A DNA stretch of 64,000 nt, from the NCBI RefSeq assembly GCF_000499845.2, contig NC_023758.2, positions 10,637,927 through 10,701,926 on the forward strand, written 5' to 3'. This DNA is from Phaseolus vulgaris. Taxonomy: Eukaryota > Streptophyta > Magnoliopsida > Fabales > Fabaceae. Within the stretch, counting starts at the first letter, position 1; every line of letters starts with the position of its first letter. Below, in pieces: positions 1 to 11,930 of this stretch. The notes below the pieces were generated by a model that worked only from the letters and a program-made list of their open reading frames with translations, was not told the DNA's origin and searched no databases. A program made the position numbers and the translations under genes.

Positions 1-100
1 AGTAATTAAGTTTAAAAACTTTTAATTTTAAAATTAATATGAAATGAAAGCACTAAACATTTTCTTGAATTAATCATCCTCAAAATCCATAAGGTAGTTT

Positions 101-655
101 CTTCCTACACCCCTACATTTTTCTTCCTGCACCTCTACAATGTTATGCAAAGACCAAACTGTCCCTATTATTTTCTAAAAACCCTAAAATGCACTTGAAC
201 AGTATTTATTTTTTTTACATTCTAGATTATGGAATCTGGAAAATTTTCGGATTCGCACTTCTAGTAAAACTTCGGATCCACCAATCTGTAATTTAAAATA
301 TGCATTTCACATTCAAAAATTCATCATTCAAAAAAAACATTCCAGATTCACCAATTCGTAGTAGAAATATGCATTTCAGATTCAAAAATCCATAATTCAA
401 AAAAAAAACATTCCATGTCCACCAATCCATAACAGAATTGGGCTTCCAGATTCAGCAATCCAAAAATCAATAATTTATGCAAAATTTGCTTCTGGAATAT
501 TCCCTCATCCGAAACAAAAAAGTGATTCAGTTCCGAATTGACAAATCTGTAGGACACTCCCAGATACCGATTTCCGATAACCACTATGTCCTTTTTCAAA
601 TAAAAGGTCAATGTCAGTTTAGGGATTTAGAAAAAATTTTAGGGTGTAGGAAGAA
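101..655. repeat. Inverted-repeat-bounded repeat element
   Basis: The left edge reads CTTCCTACACCCCTA (101-115). The right edge (about 640-655) carries its reverse complement with one base missing, TAGGGTGTAGGAAG. The interior is A+T-rich, non-coding, and holds a short tandem array. A related motif, TTCTTCCTGCACCTC, occurs nearby at about 130, at 2041 and again at about 42230, so this looks like the end of a dispersed family. The superfamily is not recognised and no target duplication was identified. Short reading frames inside it look like chance. Confidence 0.4.
275..484. repeat. Tandem repeat, about 70 bp x 3
   Basis: Three degenerate units start at about 275, 344 and 415. Each begins with a CACCAATC/T-type segment and runs through an A-rich stretch ending in ACATTCC. 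The third unit is the most diverged. The array lies inside the inverted-repeat element at 101-655 and has no coding character. Confidence 0.6.
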
Positions 656-758
656 GAAGCCAATCCATAATCCGTATTCTTTGATGATGGGTTTTCCGGG
701 TCCATATGATGGATTTCAATAAAACTGAATGACAATTTCTTTTTGCACGTTTATATTG

Positions 759-941
759 CACCTTCATATTTTTCAAAAAATATCAAAATTACCTTTTGAC
801 ATTGATGTATTTTCTCGGTTAGTTTTTTGTTGACCTTTTTTTAATTCTACACCTTCATATTTTTCAAAAATATCAAAAATTACCTTTTGATATTGATGTG
901 TTGTCTCAGTTTGTTTTTTGTTGACCTTTTTTTTTAATTCT
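759..941. repeat. Tandem duplication, 91 bp x 2
   Basis: Two adjacent copies start at CACCTTCATATTTTTC (759 and 850) and both end in a TTTTTTGTTGACC segment followed by a T run. They differ at a handful of bases. A+T-rich and non-coding. Confidence 0.7.
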
Positions 942-1301
942 GAAATATAGAATTCAAAGAATTTATAAATTATAATATCTAAAATTTAAAATTTATGACT
1001 TTTTGTTTTCAAATTACAAATTTCAAAGTATAATATTTTTATTTCAGAAAGAATATGTAATCTGAACTACAAAATTTACATTTAATTATTCAATTGATAA
1101 TGTAAATTTTGTATTTTAGATTTGTACAATCTCAAATACAAATTTGTATTTCAGATTAGATAATTCAAAATACAAATTTATATTTTAAAATTTAAAATAG
1201 ATCATTTCAAAAAATTTGAAATTATGGAGGTAAAATAGACATGGATGTGGGAAAAAATTGGAACTAAATATAATTCTTGTTAGTGGACCAACTACAGGAG
1301 A

Positions 1302-1474
1302 CAACAAAGAATAGTCATTAATGGGCTGAAATATTCTCCGGTCCCCGCTTTGTCTTATTTCATTAATATATGAAAATAATATACTACGCCTTCTCTTAGT
1401 TTAATAAATATCTACAAAAATAATTATAAAAAAATATGAAAAAAAATCAGTCCAATTAATAACAACAATTGAAC
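1302..1474. repeat. Direct repeat, copy 1
   Basis: About 160 bp containing TCATTAATGGGCTGA, a TTTGTCTTATTTC segment and CTTCTCTTAGTTTAATAAAT. It recurs in the same orientation at 2411-2570 with scattered substitutions. The stretch between the copies is A+T-rich and holds short palindromic motifs of the type AATCTGAAATACAAATTT. No gene is seen in it. Confidence 0.65.
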
Positions 1475-2410
1475 ATTCAATTAATATCTTTTTCCACAAG
1501 CATTTCTAGAACATACTTTCCAAAGTTATGAAATCTTTTCCAGAACATATTTTCTGGAATTCACGAAATGTGTTATGGAAAACGTTTTCTGAAATTAAAT
1601 TTTTGGAATAAACTTTCAGAACATATATAATATATTATAAAATATATTTTTTAAATAATTTTTTATAATATGTTCTGGAAAGAACTTTTCAGAATGAAAA
1701 TAAATAGAGCATTTGGACATTTCATCTATTTAATGAAAGTGCAGAAAAAAAACATTCTGATTAGTATTTTGAAATGTGTAATCTGGAATACAAATTTTGT
1801 ATGTACAAATCGAAATACAACATTACACCATTCGAAATGAATTTAATGTTTTAGATTATATAATCTATAATACAAATTTTATATTTCAGATTATAAAATT
1901 TGAAATGAATAATTTTAATATTTTTTGAATTATGAGGGTACAGGATAATAAAAACATGGGATGCAGGAAGAAATTGGCAATTGAAAATACATATAATTCT
2001 GTTTGATGGGCCAAGCCTAGGAGACAATAAACAAGGTTATTTCTTCCTGCACCTCCATAGTTTCGCTGGCATCCCATAGGTCAGACGAAAAGACTATTTT
2101 ATCCTTAAATATATTCATTTTAGATTCCACATTCTGAAAAAACAATTCTATTTACACCTTCTTGATTTTACAATTCAAATTTTTTTTTTTTTTTTAAAAT
2201 GCATTTCAGATTATAGTTTCTAGAAGTTATTCTTTTATCTGGAAGTACTTTCAAATTTTATAATCTAAAAATATCTTCTAAATTCCATAATCTATTTAAA
2301 GAACTTCATTTTAAATTATAGAATTTAAAAGAAAAATACTTTTTGAATTCTACAATCATCAGATATTTTGTTAGACCATTCATTCTAGAGTTCAGGAAGA
2401 AGACACAGCC

Positions 2411-2570
2411 ACAAACAATTCTCATTAATGGGCTGATATTCTCCTGTCCCCTTTTTGTCTTATTTCTTATTATATGAAAACAATATAATAAGGCTTCTCT
2501 TAGTTTAATAAATCTCTATAAAAATAGTTATAATAAAAACATGAAAAATTATGAGTCCAATAATTTGAAC
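2411..2570. repeat. Direct repeat, copy 2
   Basis: Second copy of the segment at 1302-1474, same orientation, about 1.1 kb downstream. It may reflect a segmental duplication or two insertions of one short element. I saw no terminal inverted repeats that would decide. Confidence 0.65.
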
Positions 2571-3369
2571 ATTAAATTCCCTCTTAAACATCAAAGAGCT
2601 TCCGTTAAAGTTTGTATTGTGTTTATTGATAGTCTTTTTCATAAATCAACAAAATATTAAGATAGAGAAAAAGATGCAAAAGATATGTCCTTAATTTTCT
2701 TAGCTCCTGAGAATTAGGTCCTTAAAATGTAAGGCGTTGGTTAGGGCATCACAGCTGGAACTTGTTGAACTCAGTATAATTTGGTATGCAAGCAAGGGTA
2801 GGTTGCTTTATACGTGGAGTGTACCTAAAGGGTACACAGAACTCTCTTTGATATTGTGTCATCTTATAATTTAAAGAAAGAAATATAATAAAGAAAATTG
2901 AAGTTTATACCATTAATTGTTTGGTTTGGTTAGGTGTATCCGACCTTTTTGTTTCTTTACCATAATTCCATATTAATCCAATCACATAGAGTTTTATTAT
3001 TGTTTCCATTGTTTAAATTTAATGGAATAAACTATATAATAATATCATTAAATGGATTCCATGCCATACTATCCAAAACTCTTATTTCTTTATTATGTAC
3101 ATTGCCAAGTCTACGGATATCCAATTCAATTATAATATATAGTATAATTTTTATCCTCTTAATTTAAACCCTAACACATTTCTCATTTTGTACATTCTAT
3201 CGTTTTCAAGCCATCTAGGTAGCATTCGGTGTATTTCTCATAACTAATTAATTTCTCACTATTATTAATTGAATTTCTATTCATCCAAGTATTTTCTCAT
3301 TATATATATCAAATAATGAAAATTCAACATAAAAAAATTCAAATGAAAAAGATTTTTTATTTTATTTCA
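2571..3369. other. A+T-rich spacer, no gene seen
   Basis: No splice-bounded or motif-bearing reading frame is visible. The longest open frame (about 77 codons near 2934) is hydrophobic low-complexity translation of A+T-rich DNA and is not credible. Confidence 0.6.
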
Positions 3370-3590
3370 TATATTAGAAAGTGGATTTTAAGTTTAACTT
3401 ATTCTTGCGTAATCAACTCGTGAGATAAGGATTACACTTACTTATATATTTTGTAAATTAGTTTTATTTAGTTTACGTTCAACACACGCTTCTCATGCCG
3501 AGTCATGCACATCTCAAGTGTGGAACTATATATTATGGGTAAATAAGGGGTGACACACTAAGTCCAACAAATTTGATAGTATATTAGGAA
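3370..3590 (-). repeat. Dispersed legume-type repeat fragment
   Basis: On the - strand the segment reads as TATATAAGTAAGTGTAAT..., then a 'CTCACGAGTTGATT' block, then 'AAACTTAAAATCCAC'. On the + strand a TCAACACACGCTTCTCATGC block and a TCAAGTGTGGAACTA block follow. I recognise this combination as a common high-copy repeat in legume DNA, from memory and not from a search. A degenerate relative lies at 4290-4400 in the opposite orientation. The spacer at about 3600-4220 holds another weak inverted-repeat pair (GACTATCCCCATCCTCAT and GGATGGAGATGG). Confidence 0.4.
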
Positions 3591-4289
3591 GTGGGTAAAC
3601 CTAATCAAGGATGACAGCAAACAAGACGAATGCGAGTTTGACTATCCCCATCCTCATCACAAAGTAAAATTTCTTCTTCATTCTCATTTTCATATTCAAC
3701 GGGTATGAACTTTTTGTCTCATCCTCATCTCGAATGAAGAATGGGTATAGCCATAACCACATTCGTATTCATCCTCTTATTGTTCCAAATATTAATTAAA
3801 CATTTTATATACAAAGTAAAAATCATAGTAAACAAAACATAATATTATCAAGTATTCAATATCAAAAGGATATACATTTTCTTTTTTCCAATGTCAAATA
3901 TCAAGAAAAAATTATAATTGTATAAATATTAAATGATAGTATCAAATAACAAGTGTATAGAGGTCAAATAATTATAAAAAATTATCAAATATGTGACCTA
4001 AAAATAAGTTATGAAACTAAGGATCAAAGAAAAGTTAATATAAGTTTTTTAGGTTACCTAATATATTAAATATGTTTTAATAATTTAAAACAAGAACGAG
4101 TATAAGGATGGAGATGGATATTGGGACGGACGAATATGTGTACTCATTCTCATACTTAATTTAAAAAATTAGATATTACTCATACTCGTACATACTCAAT
4201 TCTCCATCAAATTTGGGATATGTTTAGACAATACTTTCTTAAACGAGTCCATTTGTCATTCATAAACTTTACTATCCTCACAATGTCTT

Positions 4290-4400
4290 GATGTGATAGT
4301 TATTTGTTACAAATCTCATATCAACTCAAAATAGGCAAATTTATAATACATAAACGAAGACGAACTTTATTTTACAAGTTAATTTTGTAAAAATTAATTA
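4290..4400 (+). repeat. Dispersed repeat fragment, opposite orientation
   Basis: Contains CTCATATCAACTCAAAATAG and a TTTATTTTACAAGTTAATTTTG block. These match, diverged, the family seen on the other strand at 3370-3590. Together the two make a loose inverted pair. Confidence 0.35.
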
Positions 4401-4640
4401 GAATTTTAACCCTAATTCATAATACCATACATAAAAGACCTAATGAAATATAAAAAAACTTAGACTTTTTTTTCTTTGCTTTTTACTCGAGAGACACAAG
4501 CTTTATATTATTTCATGTGACACCTCAAATTAAATTTTAGTTTTATAGATTTCGTTTTTTTTTTCTTTCCAACACGTATTTTTATTGTGTCACCTAATGA
4601 TTCTCATGACGAGCTGCACAAAAAATACGCAAAAGTGTCA

Positions 4641-5589
4641 TAATTTGAGATGCATGAATCAGTTCAAAGTTCGTAGGGAGTTGAAAGTTCAAAGTTCGTA
4701 GAAACAATATTTTTTCTATAAAGAGTTTAGTAATCATATACTCTTAATTATAACATTCAATTATAAATTATCATCAATCAGTATATATAGTAGAAATCAC
4801 ACGGGATATCTTGAAATGCAAAGAGATAGATTATTAAAAACATTAAATAAAATTATAATAAAAATAAGTAGGGTCATTGCATTCTAGGGTAGTTGGTTGT
4901 GCATTTATCTAGAATGCATAATAGTGGAAGTGTTGAGGGACAAGGTCTGAAAAAGACATGATAACAATGTTTATCCATATTAGGGGTGCCCTCAAAATTG
5001 GAGGACACTTGAGCCCAAAAAAACCGCAACATCATAGACACAAAAGGTCGTAATAAAGAAGAACAAGATAAACTCTGGGCATTTGTTTCCCTTGGTCTGG
5101 GGTGCACCATGAAACGTGTATACTTACCCTTCAAAATTGGGTATGGTGTCCTATTCCAATGATTCCAAAGAGTACAGAATAATGGGTAAAGTTGAAAACC
5201 TGGGATAAGTGTCATCCTATTAATAGATGCTAGAAACAACTTATAAAACCGAACATAGCCATGCAAATGAAGACAATTTTATTATTATTATCGGGTCACA
5301 TTCCAAAAATATTTTTTCTTCAATATGTAAAATTATTATAGAGGTAATATATGTCTTAAAGTATTTAAACTTGAATTATTAATTGAGTTATAACAATTTT
5401 TCCTTTATTCTGCCTTTAGTTTTCTTTACTTCAAATAGTTGTTCACCGATCTCATTTGCTGAATTCAGTTGGTTCATTTGAGTTAAGTCTAAGTCTATGA
5501 GTTAAATCTAAGTCTATGATGGTGTTATTTAATATGTTTATAAGAAAATTTTATAAGAAAATTGTACGTAGGAAGATGGAAAGAAGAAA
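4641..5589. other. Spacer with an unassigned less A+T-rich island
   Basis: Most of this stretch is ordinary A+T-rich spacer. The part at 4874-5266 is clearly richer in G+C than its surroundings and has a 130-codon open frame on the - strand. The translation shows no motif I recognise and lacks a convincing domain pattern. It may be a fragment of an old retrotransposon, but that is only a guess. Confidence 0.4.
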
Positions 5590-5829
5590 AAGATTTTTTT
5601 TTTTTTTTTGGGTATATTTGGTATATTTACATCATTGTATAGGAAATATATATTAGTGTAGGGATTTTCTTTCTCCAAATTACAATCTAATTAGATAGGA
5701 ATTTACTGTGATTCTATCATTATTAAATTAATTGGGTATAATTGGGTACAATATTGCATACAATAATTGCGTATAATTTGATAATTATTATTTTCTTAAT
5801 ACTCCCTCTAATTGGTAGGTGAAAATTAT

Positions 5830-8493
5830 GAACCCCAACATTGGCCATCATTAGGTATTCTGCTTCCGCTGATGATTTTGTTTGTCTATTTTTTTTACTT
5901 CCATGAGATAATAGAAGAACCAAGAAAAATGCAATAAGCTGATGTCCGAGTTATCTTGTCTAACAACCTCCCCGTCTGAGTCGCAATAAGCTGTCAATGT
6001 TAGATTGTTCTCAGATGGCAATAACAATCCTTGTTTCGATGATCCTTTGATGTACTTTAGGACTCTAATTGTGGCATCCCAATGAGGTTGACGTGGAGTT
6101 TGTATATATTGACTTAGGGTCCAAACCGAAAATGCTATGTCAGGCCGAGTAACCATGAGGTATATCAGTCGTCCCACACGAGCCGCCTGTATTTGACTGG
6201 ATCCTTTAATAACTCTCCATCGTCTGGTGTGAGTTTTAGGTATTGTTCCATTGGAAATTTGTCTGGACGAGCACTTGTGAGTCCCGTATCCTGCAAAATA
6301 TCAAGCGCATATTTTCTTTGGCACATGTAAATACCAGCTTTGGAACGGGAAAATTCAATCCCTACAAAATATTTTAAGTCTCCAAGATCTTTAATGCGAA
6401 ATTGTTGTAATAGACAGTATTTAACACGCTGAATTTTCTGTCAAAAGAATATCATCCACATAAATCAAAAGGGCAGTAAATGATGAGTTATTTTGTCTTG
6501 TGAATAGAGAGTAGTCTGTCTTGGACGGTTGAAATCCTACAGATTTAATCACATGAGAAAATGTTGAAAACCATGTTTGGATTCCTGTTTGAGACCATAA
6601 AGGGATTTGTTGAGTCGACATACAATGTTCTCCCCTGTCCATGATGCCGGGTGACAAGTCCATGTAAATAATTCCATGCAATGTGCCATGTAAGGAGGCA
6701 TTTTGCACATTTAGCTGGTAAGTAAATCAATTTTTGGCTGCTGCAATGGTGAGGAGACACCTCAAAATTTTGTTGTTGGTGAAAAAGTTTCAAAATAATT
6801 GACACCTCTTCGTCCATTGGTTTTTGCCAATTTGGATCAAGGATAGCTTGAGCATAAATGTGAGGTTCTTTGGTGGTTGTGATGTTAGCAAGATATGCAC
6901 TATGTGTAGAAGAAAATCGTGAATTAGAAAGAAAATGATACATGATTCCATTTGACCGGTCTTGGGCAGTGGTCGAATGATTGGCTTGGGATCCCGTTAC
7001 ATAGTCTTGAAGCCAGGAAGGTGGGGTTGATGTGCAACTAGATCGTCGAACGGTCGGTTGGAGAAGATTTGGTAATGGGTGCTAGACTTCTTGGCATGGG
7101 AGAAGAAGGTTGGTCTGCTGGAGGTTCAGGTGCATTATGACGAGTAAGAGAAGAAGGTTGGTTTAATGGAGGTTTAGGTGCATTGTGACGAGTAAGAGAA
7201 GAAGGTTGGTTTGATGGAGGTTCAAGTACATTGTAATGAATAGCATAAGAAGGTTGATCGAGTGAATGTTAGACAGGAGTGGGTAAGTCAATGTCAATAG
7301 TTGACAAAATACCTTGTAATCGAGGTGAGGATTGTGTCTGAGATTGTTGGCAAAATGGGAAAACACCTTCATGAAATATGACATCCCGACTTGTAAAAAA
7401 AGTGCAAGCATCTCTATCAAATAATTTGTATGCTTTTTGATTGAGAGGATAACCAATGAAAATGCATTGTCGAGCACGCGGATCAAATTTTTGCTTAGGT
7501 GAAATAACAGTTGCATAACAAAGGCAACCAAAAGTTTTTAAGTGAGAAAGTGAAGGTGGGCGATTATATAGCATCTCAAAAGGTGATTTATTTTTTTAGT
7601 AAAGGTGTTGACAAACAATTAATTATATATGTGGCGTTTAAAACGCATTCCCCAAAATTCTAATTGTAAATGGGACTGAAATAGGAGGGCTCGTGTTGTG
7701 TTTAAAATGGGTTGTGTTATACTACTTCATCATTTTGTTGAGAAGTGTAGACACAAGTACATTGACATTCAATACTTTTTTTTGAGAAAAAAATTACGCA
7801 TAAAAATAAATTCTAATCCGTTGTCAATGTGGATGATTTTAATAGATGTCTGAAATTGATTTTGTGCAAAAGTAATGAATGATTGTAAGAAATGTTGGGT
7901 TTCAGGACTTGTGATTCATAAGAAATAACCAAGTACATCTAGTATAGTCATCGACTATAGTGAGAAAAAAAAACGTTTTTCAAAATGAGTTGGGGTTTTA
8001 TGAGAACCCAAAATGTCACAATGCAATAGATTAAATGGAGAATGAGATTTTATTGTGCTTAAAGAAAAGGTAGTCTTCTTTGAGACAAATACTACAATTA
8101 TTATGAATGAGAATGAGATTTTTACTAATAGGTAGCAAGGAAGATGCAAGTTGTAGACACGCCGGAGAAGGATGTCTGAGGCGCTTGTGCCATAATTCAG
8201 GGTCAGTCGAAATTTGAGATGTGTGCGCTTGGTTTGGAAGAGGGGACATGTAGTATAAGTTTGCGTGTTGTTTACCCGAGCCAATCATCATCACCGTAGC
8301 CAAGTCCTGCAAAACGCGGAGTAAAAACGACACAACATTTAGTGAACTGATTATCTTACTCACGAACATGAGATTTAAATTAAAAGAAGTAACGCAAATA
8401 ACATTTGAGAGAGTAGAGTGATATTGTCATTGAATTTAATTGTGTCCGTAGATGAGATAGATACAGTTGAGCCTGTGGGCAAATTAACTATCA
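5830..8493 (-). pseudogene. copia pol relic (PR end, IN, RT, RNase H)
   Basis: Recognisable pieces on the - strand, upstream to downstream: a protease-end segment with VNLPTGSTVSI (about 8493-8380); a pre-integrase segment with ELWHKRLRHPSP (about 8200); an integrase-end segment with HLKTFGCLCYATV and FDPRARQCIFIGY (7574-7380); the start of the reverse transcriptase with DPNWQKPMDEE (about 6830); the active-site block LLIYVDDILLT (about 6450); VTRPDIAFSVWTLSQYIQ (about 6150); and the RNase H block SSAEAEYLMM (about 5860). The pieces lie in different frames with internal stops, so no functional polyprotein can be made. The element-family assignment is firm; the lineage within copia is not resolved. 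Confidence 0.85.
7100..7243 (-). repeat. 48-bp tandem repeat in the copia relic
   Basis: Three adjacent 48-bp units begin at GAGAAGAAGGTTGGT (7100, 7148 and 7196). The period is 16 codons. The array falls between the integrase end and the reverse transcriptase start of the decayed copia element, where copia polyproteins have a variable linker. The third unit is the most diverged. Confidence 0.75.
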
Positions 8494-11400
8494 CGTGACA
8501 ATCTCAATATAAGAAAATGTATTAAAAATCACATAACAACTAAAGTTCATAATATATAAATAAATACAAAATTTACATTAAGAACAATTAACTAATTTTA
8601 TAAAGTTAGTTATATATGCTTAAAATCGACTCTCATAAATTCTTAATATTTCATACGTTCTTCTACTAAATGATTGCTAACGTAATTTATAATTTTACGA
8701 TAAACATTTTTTTGTATATGGATTAATTGTGTCATAATTTGTGAGACATGGAATCGAGTGAATGTGATGATTATAGGCACATGCTAAAGTCAAATAATCT
8801 TGGCGTTGATGTTAATGTATGATATTTCCTCGCAGTTCCATCTAAGTTATTGATTTGAACTTTGACCAAATGAGTTTATTCCCTTTTCACGGTGTAATAT
8901 TGATTTTATTTTATTATTTATCTGTTTATTTTGGTTTTATTTGTTATATTGAGATCGATAGACTATTTGGTGCAGGGAAATGGCATTTGAGAATAGGTTT
9001 GTGAAAATGGATTTAATATAGATTAGATTAAAATCCGTAAAATAGATTGGATTAAGTTAAAAAATTATGTTCTAAATTGAATTAGATTTTTTTTAGTTTG
9101 TTTAAGTCGACAAATGGATTTAGGTTGGAGTAGTATATAAATTTATATATTTATTTATAAAATAATTATTATATTTTTAAAACTAGAAAGAGTATAGAGA
9201 AAATATTAAAATTATATTTTATTAATATATATATATATATTAATTTATACCAAAATATTTTATCAAAAATCAAAATTAATTTGATTAATATACTTAAATT
9301 CTAAAAATAGATTTTATAAATTATTTACTTTACCTGTTGAGAAGGTCAAAATTATTTATCAACTCATTTAGACACAAAAATCGTATCATAGAGATAAGTT
9401 AATTGAATTTTTTTAATTGGCGAGTATGTGGTTAGATACCTCTATTTCAGAGTTGTATAAAAAATATTTCAATTTAATTTATAAATTCACTTTTTAAGTG
9501 TTAAAATTAATATTTTATGCATCAGAGAGAGTAGTGGAAGTTTCATCTTTAGTTTTCCTCCATTTTAATCTTTAGTGCTTAAATCCATATGTTTCTTGCT
9601 CATAAAAAAAAACTATGGTCAAACTTAAGCAAAATTCTGATGAGCAATTATTATAGATGTGCTATCACCATATTGTTTTGTCTCACGTTTTAGTAAAAGG
9701 AAAATATCTCATTTTAATTTCTATTTCATAAAATTATTAAATATAGTTTTTTGTTTTGCTATTATATCCTTAACTATTTATCGTGGAGTTAAAAAAATCT
9801 AATAATATATATATATATATATGAAAGATAAAATATACACTAAGAAATTGTACATTAATTACATATTTAAAATTTTTGAAAGTTGTTTTGAGATCTAGAT
9901 AAGACATGATAAAATAATTATTTTATGATGTTGTAATCAATTATTTGATGCCTTCATGATACTATTTGTTTATTATAGTGTCTATTTTCTTTGTCATGTG
10001 CAATGACTTCATCTTTTTGAAGGATATTTTATAAGATTGAGAATGAAACTAAATAAATTTAGTTCTTGAAACAATTTTATTAAAGTAACTTTAGTTTCTC
10101 AATAAATATCTTTAATATATAAAATGCTAAACTTGATTCATTCCATCAAAATGTGGAATTGATCCCATTTTATTTATTTCAATATATACACCAATAATAA
10201 GCCATTGCTTTCAATGCATAGCTGTTGTAGCAGCTATTATGTACCAAATCGTTTTCTTATTCTGTCAAAAACGTCGTATTATCAAACATTTTCATCTAAA
10301 ATCTTACACAGTTACAGACAAAAACCCATTAAAACATTTAATTATGTTATATATATATATAAGTCGGTGCAAATAAGCTACAAAAGGAATTGAAAATAAT
10401 GAAAATTCCAAAACCCTAATTTCTTTTCTTTTTTTCTGGTTCACCTAGATTCTCTATTTGAAACGGACACTGACCACTCAACAAGGTACTGTTAATTAAA
10501 CATAAATGGTGTAAGCATGTCCAATTCTTTTGTTGACCCCTCGTGCTTTGAGACTTTTAGAATATAAACAAAGAGACAACATCATTTTCATACAACTTTT
10601 TTTTTATATTACTAGAATTATTATTCTACCACACCTTTAGAAAATTCAACTAATAATGCTATTTAATACCACAAACTCCTTTTCCTTTTGTCACAATCGA
10701 TCCCAAAGTCTACGTGTTAAACTCCTAAGAAACTGTAGCTAGGTTTAATGGATTAATTACTTGCTTGTAACCCTAATAATTTACTATACTCAAACCTTTT
10801 TGAATTTGACCTAACAATTGATACGTATACGCTGACAACTATGTTGTTTAACGGAATATTATTAATTATTTAGTCTTTCTCCTGTTTGGATTAGACCTAA
10901 TTAAGCACCAAATAAAGCATGTGGGTTAATTTCGTATTAATTATTAGTGGGCATTTGTGCAAAGTTTTATGTGTTAATTATGAATAAGAAGAATGGTGTT
11001 AGTTAATTGTTCTGCTATGGTGTCATTTTCTTAGCCTAATTTTGTATGGGTTGATTAGGTTTGATAAACTCCGAAAAACCTACCTTTTGGTAACACAGAG
11101 ACAGGAAGATGATGATGATGATGATGAGATGAAATAATCTCCATTAAAATGGTGTGGCACTTGTGTGTGCGCACTTGAAAGAAGAAAGAAAATGACGTGC
11201 ATAACAACAATTCATCCATCAACATTCTTTCAGTATAGCTAAATTTCTATATAATAAAAATATATTATATCACTTTAGTTTCCAACTGCTGAAAACAGCT
11301 AATTTAATATTTAAAATTACAACATAAAATCAGAATGTTCATTTAAAAAAAAAATCTTATGGTTGCAGAAACTTATTTAATAATTGTGAAAGGATTTCAT

Positions 11401-11729
11401 AGCGTGCACTAGCCACGCGTAACGCATAGGCCACCATGCGCCAGTGAGTGTTCGTAATATATAATTCTGCATATACTCATTACGCATTCTCTGCAACTTT
11501 TTCATCTTATGAATATTCCCTGGTTTTCAACCACTTTTTTTTTTTTCTGCATTTCTTTCTACACACCATAAGATCACCAAAATTATTAATTCACTTTGTT
11601 TTAAAAAAATACCTTAAATTTAAAATTGTAATAATATTTTTAAGATAAATATGTTTTTCATTAATATACTGTACTAAATTGAGCTTTATCTTTAATTCAA
11701 ACATTAAATTATTTAAATAATAAAAAGTT
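8494..11729. other. A+T-rich spacer, no gene seen
   Basis: Long A+T-rich spacer with short TA runs near 9222-9240 and 9806-9823. The part at about 10400-11220 is less A+T-rich but shows no open frame, RNA gene motif or splice-bounded exon that I can support. Confidence 0.55.
11108..11128. repeat. ATG/GAT trinucleotide microsatellite
   Basis: About seven consecutive ATG units in non-coding spacer. Confidence 0.9.
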
Positions 11730-11930
11730 GGATCCTAAATCCTTTGGTTTGTATGAGGTTGATTCGTTAATATTGGCTAGAGTTGGTCTGGGTGCTGATA
11801 TGTTTTGTCGGTTGACGCTTTTTCAAGTGTATGATGTCTTATTTTTATGTATAAGAGTTGAACCACCCGTGAGGTGGTTCCTATTTTTTTTTTATTATTG
11901 ATAAAAAATAAAAATAAAACTGTAAAAAAT
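11730..11930 (+). mobile_element. Probable 5'-truncated LINE tail
   Basis: About 150 bp of mixed-composition sequence ends in a perfect 8-bp stem (GAACCACC at 11860-11867, GGTGGTTC at 11873-11880, loop CGTGA). A T-rich run and a TGATAAAAAATAAAAATAAAA tail follow. Short 3' fragments with a terminal hairpin and an A-rich tail are typical of plant L1-type insertions. No coding domain remains and no clean target duplication was found, so a chance resemblance is possible. Confidence 0.45.

Larger units (their letters stand above)
5590..8493 (-). mobile_element. Decayed Ty1/copia retrotransposon
   Basis: Reading leftward from 8493, the - strand shows the copia order: end of protease, GAG-pre-integrase, end of integrase, reverse transcriptase, RNase H. 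Frames are broken by many stops and shifts. The 5' LTR, gag and integrase catalytic core were not found. A+T-rich DNA at about 5590-5760, just beyond RNase H, may be what is left of the 3' LTR, but no partner copy was seen to prove it. This is an older copy than the copia element at 50-58 kb, judging by how heavily it is broken. Confidence 0.85.
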
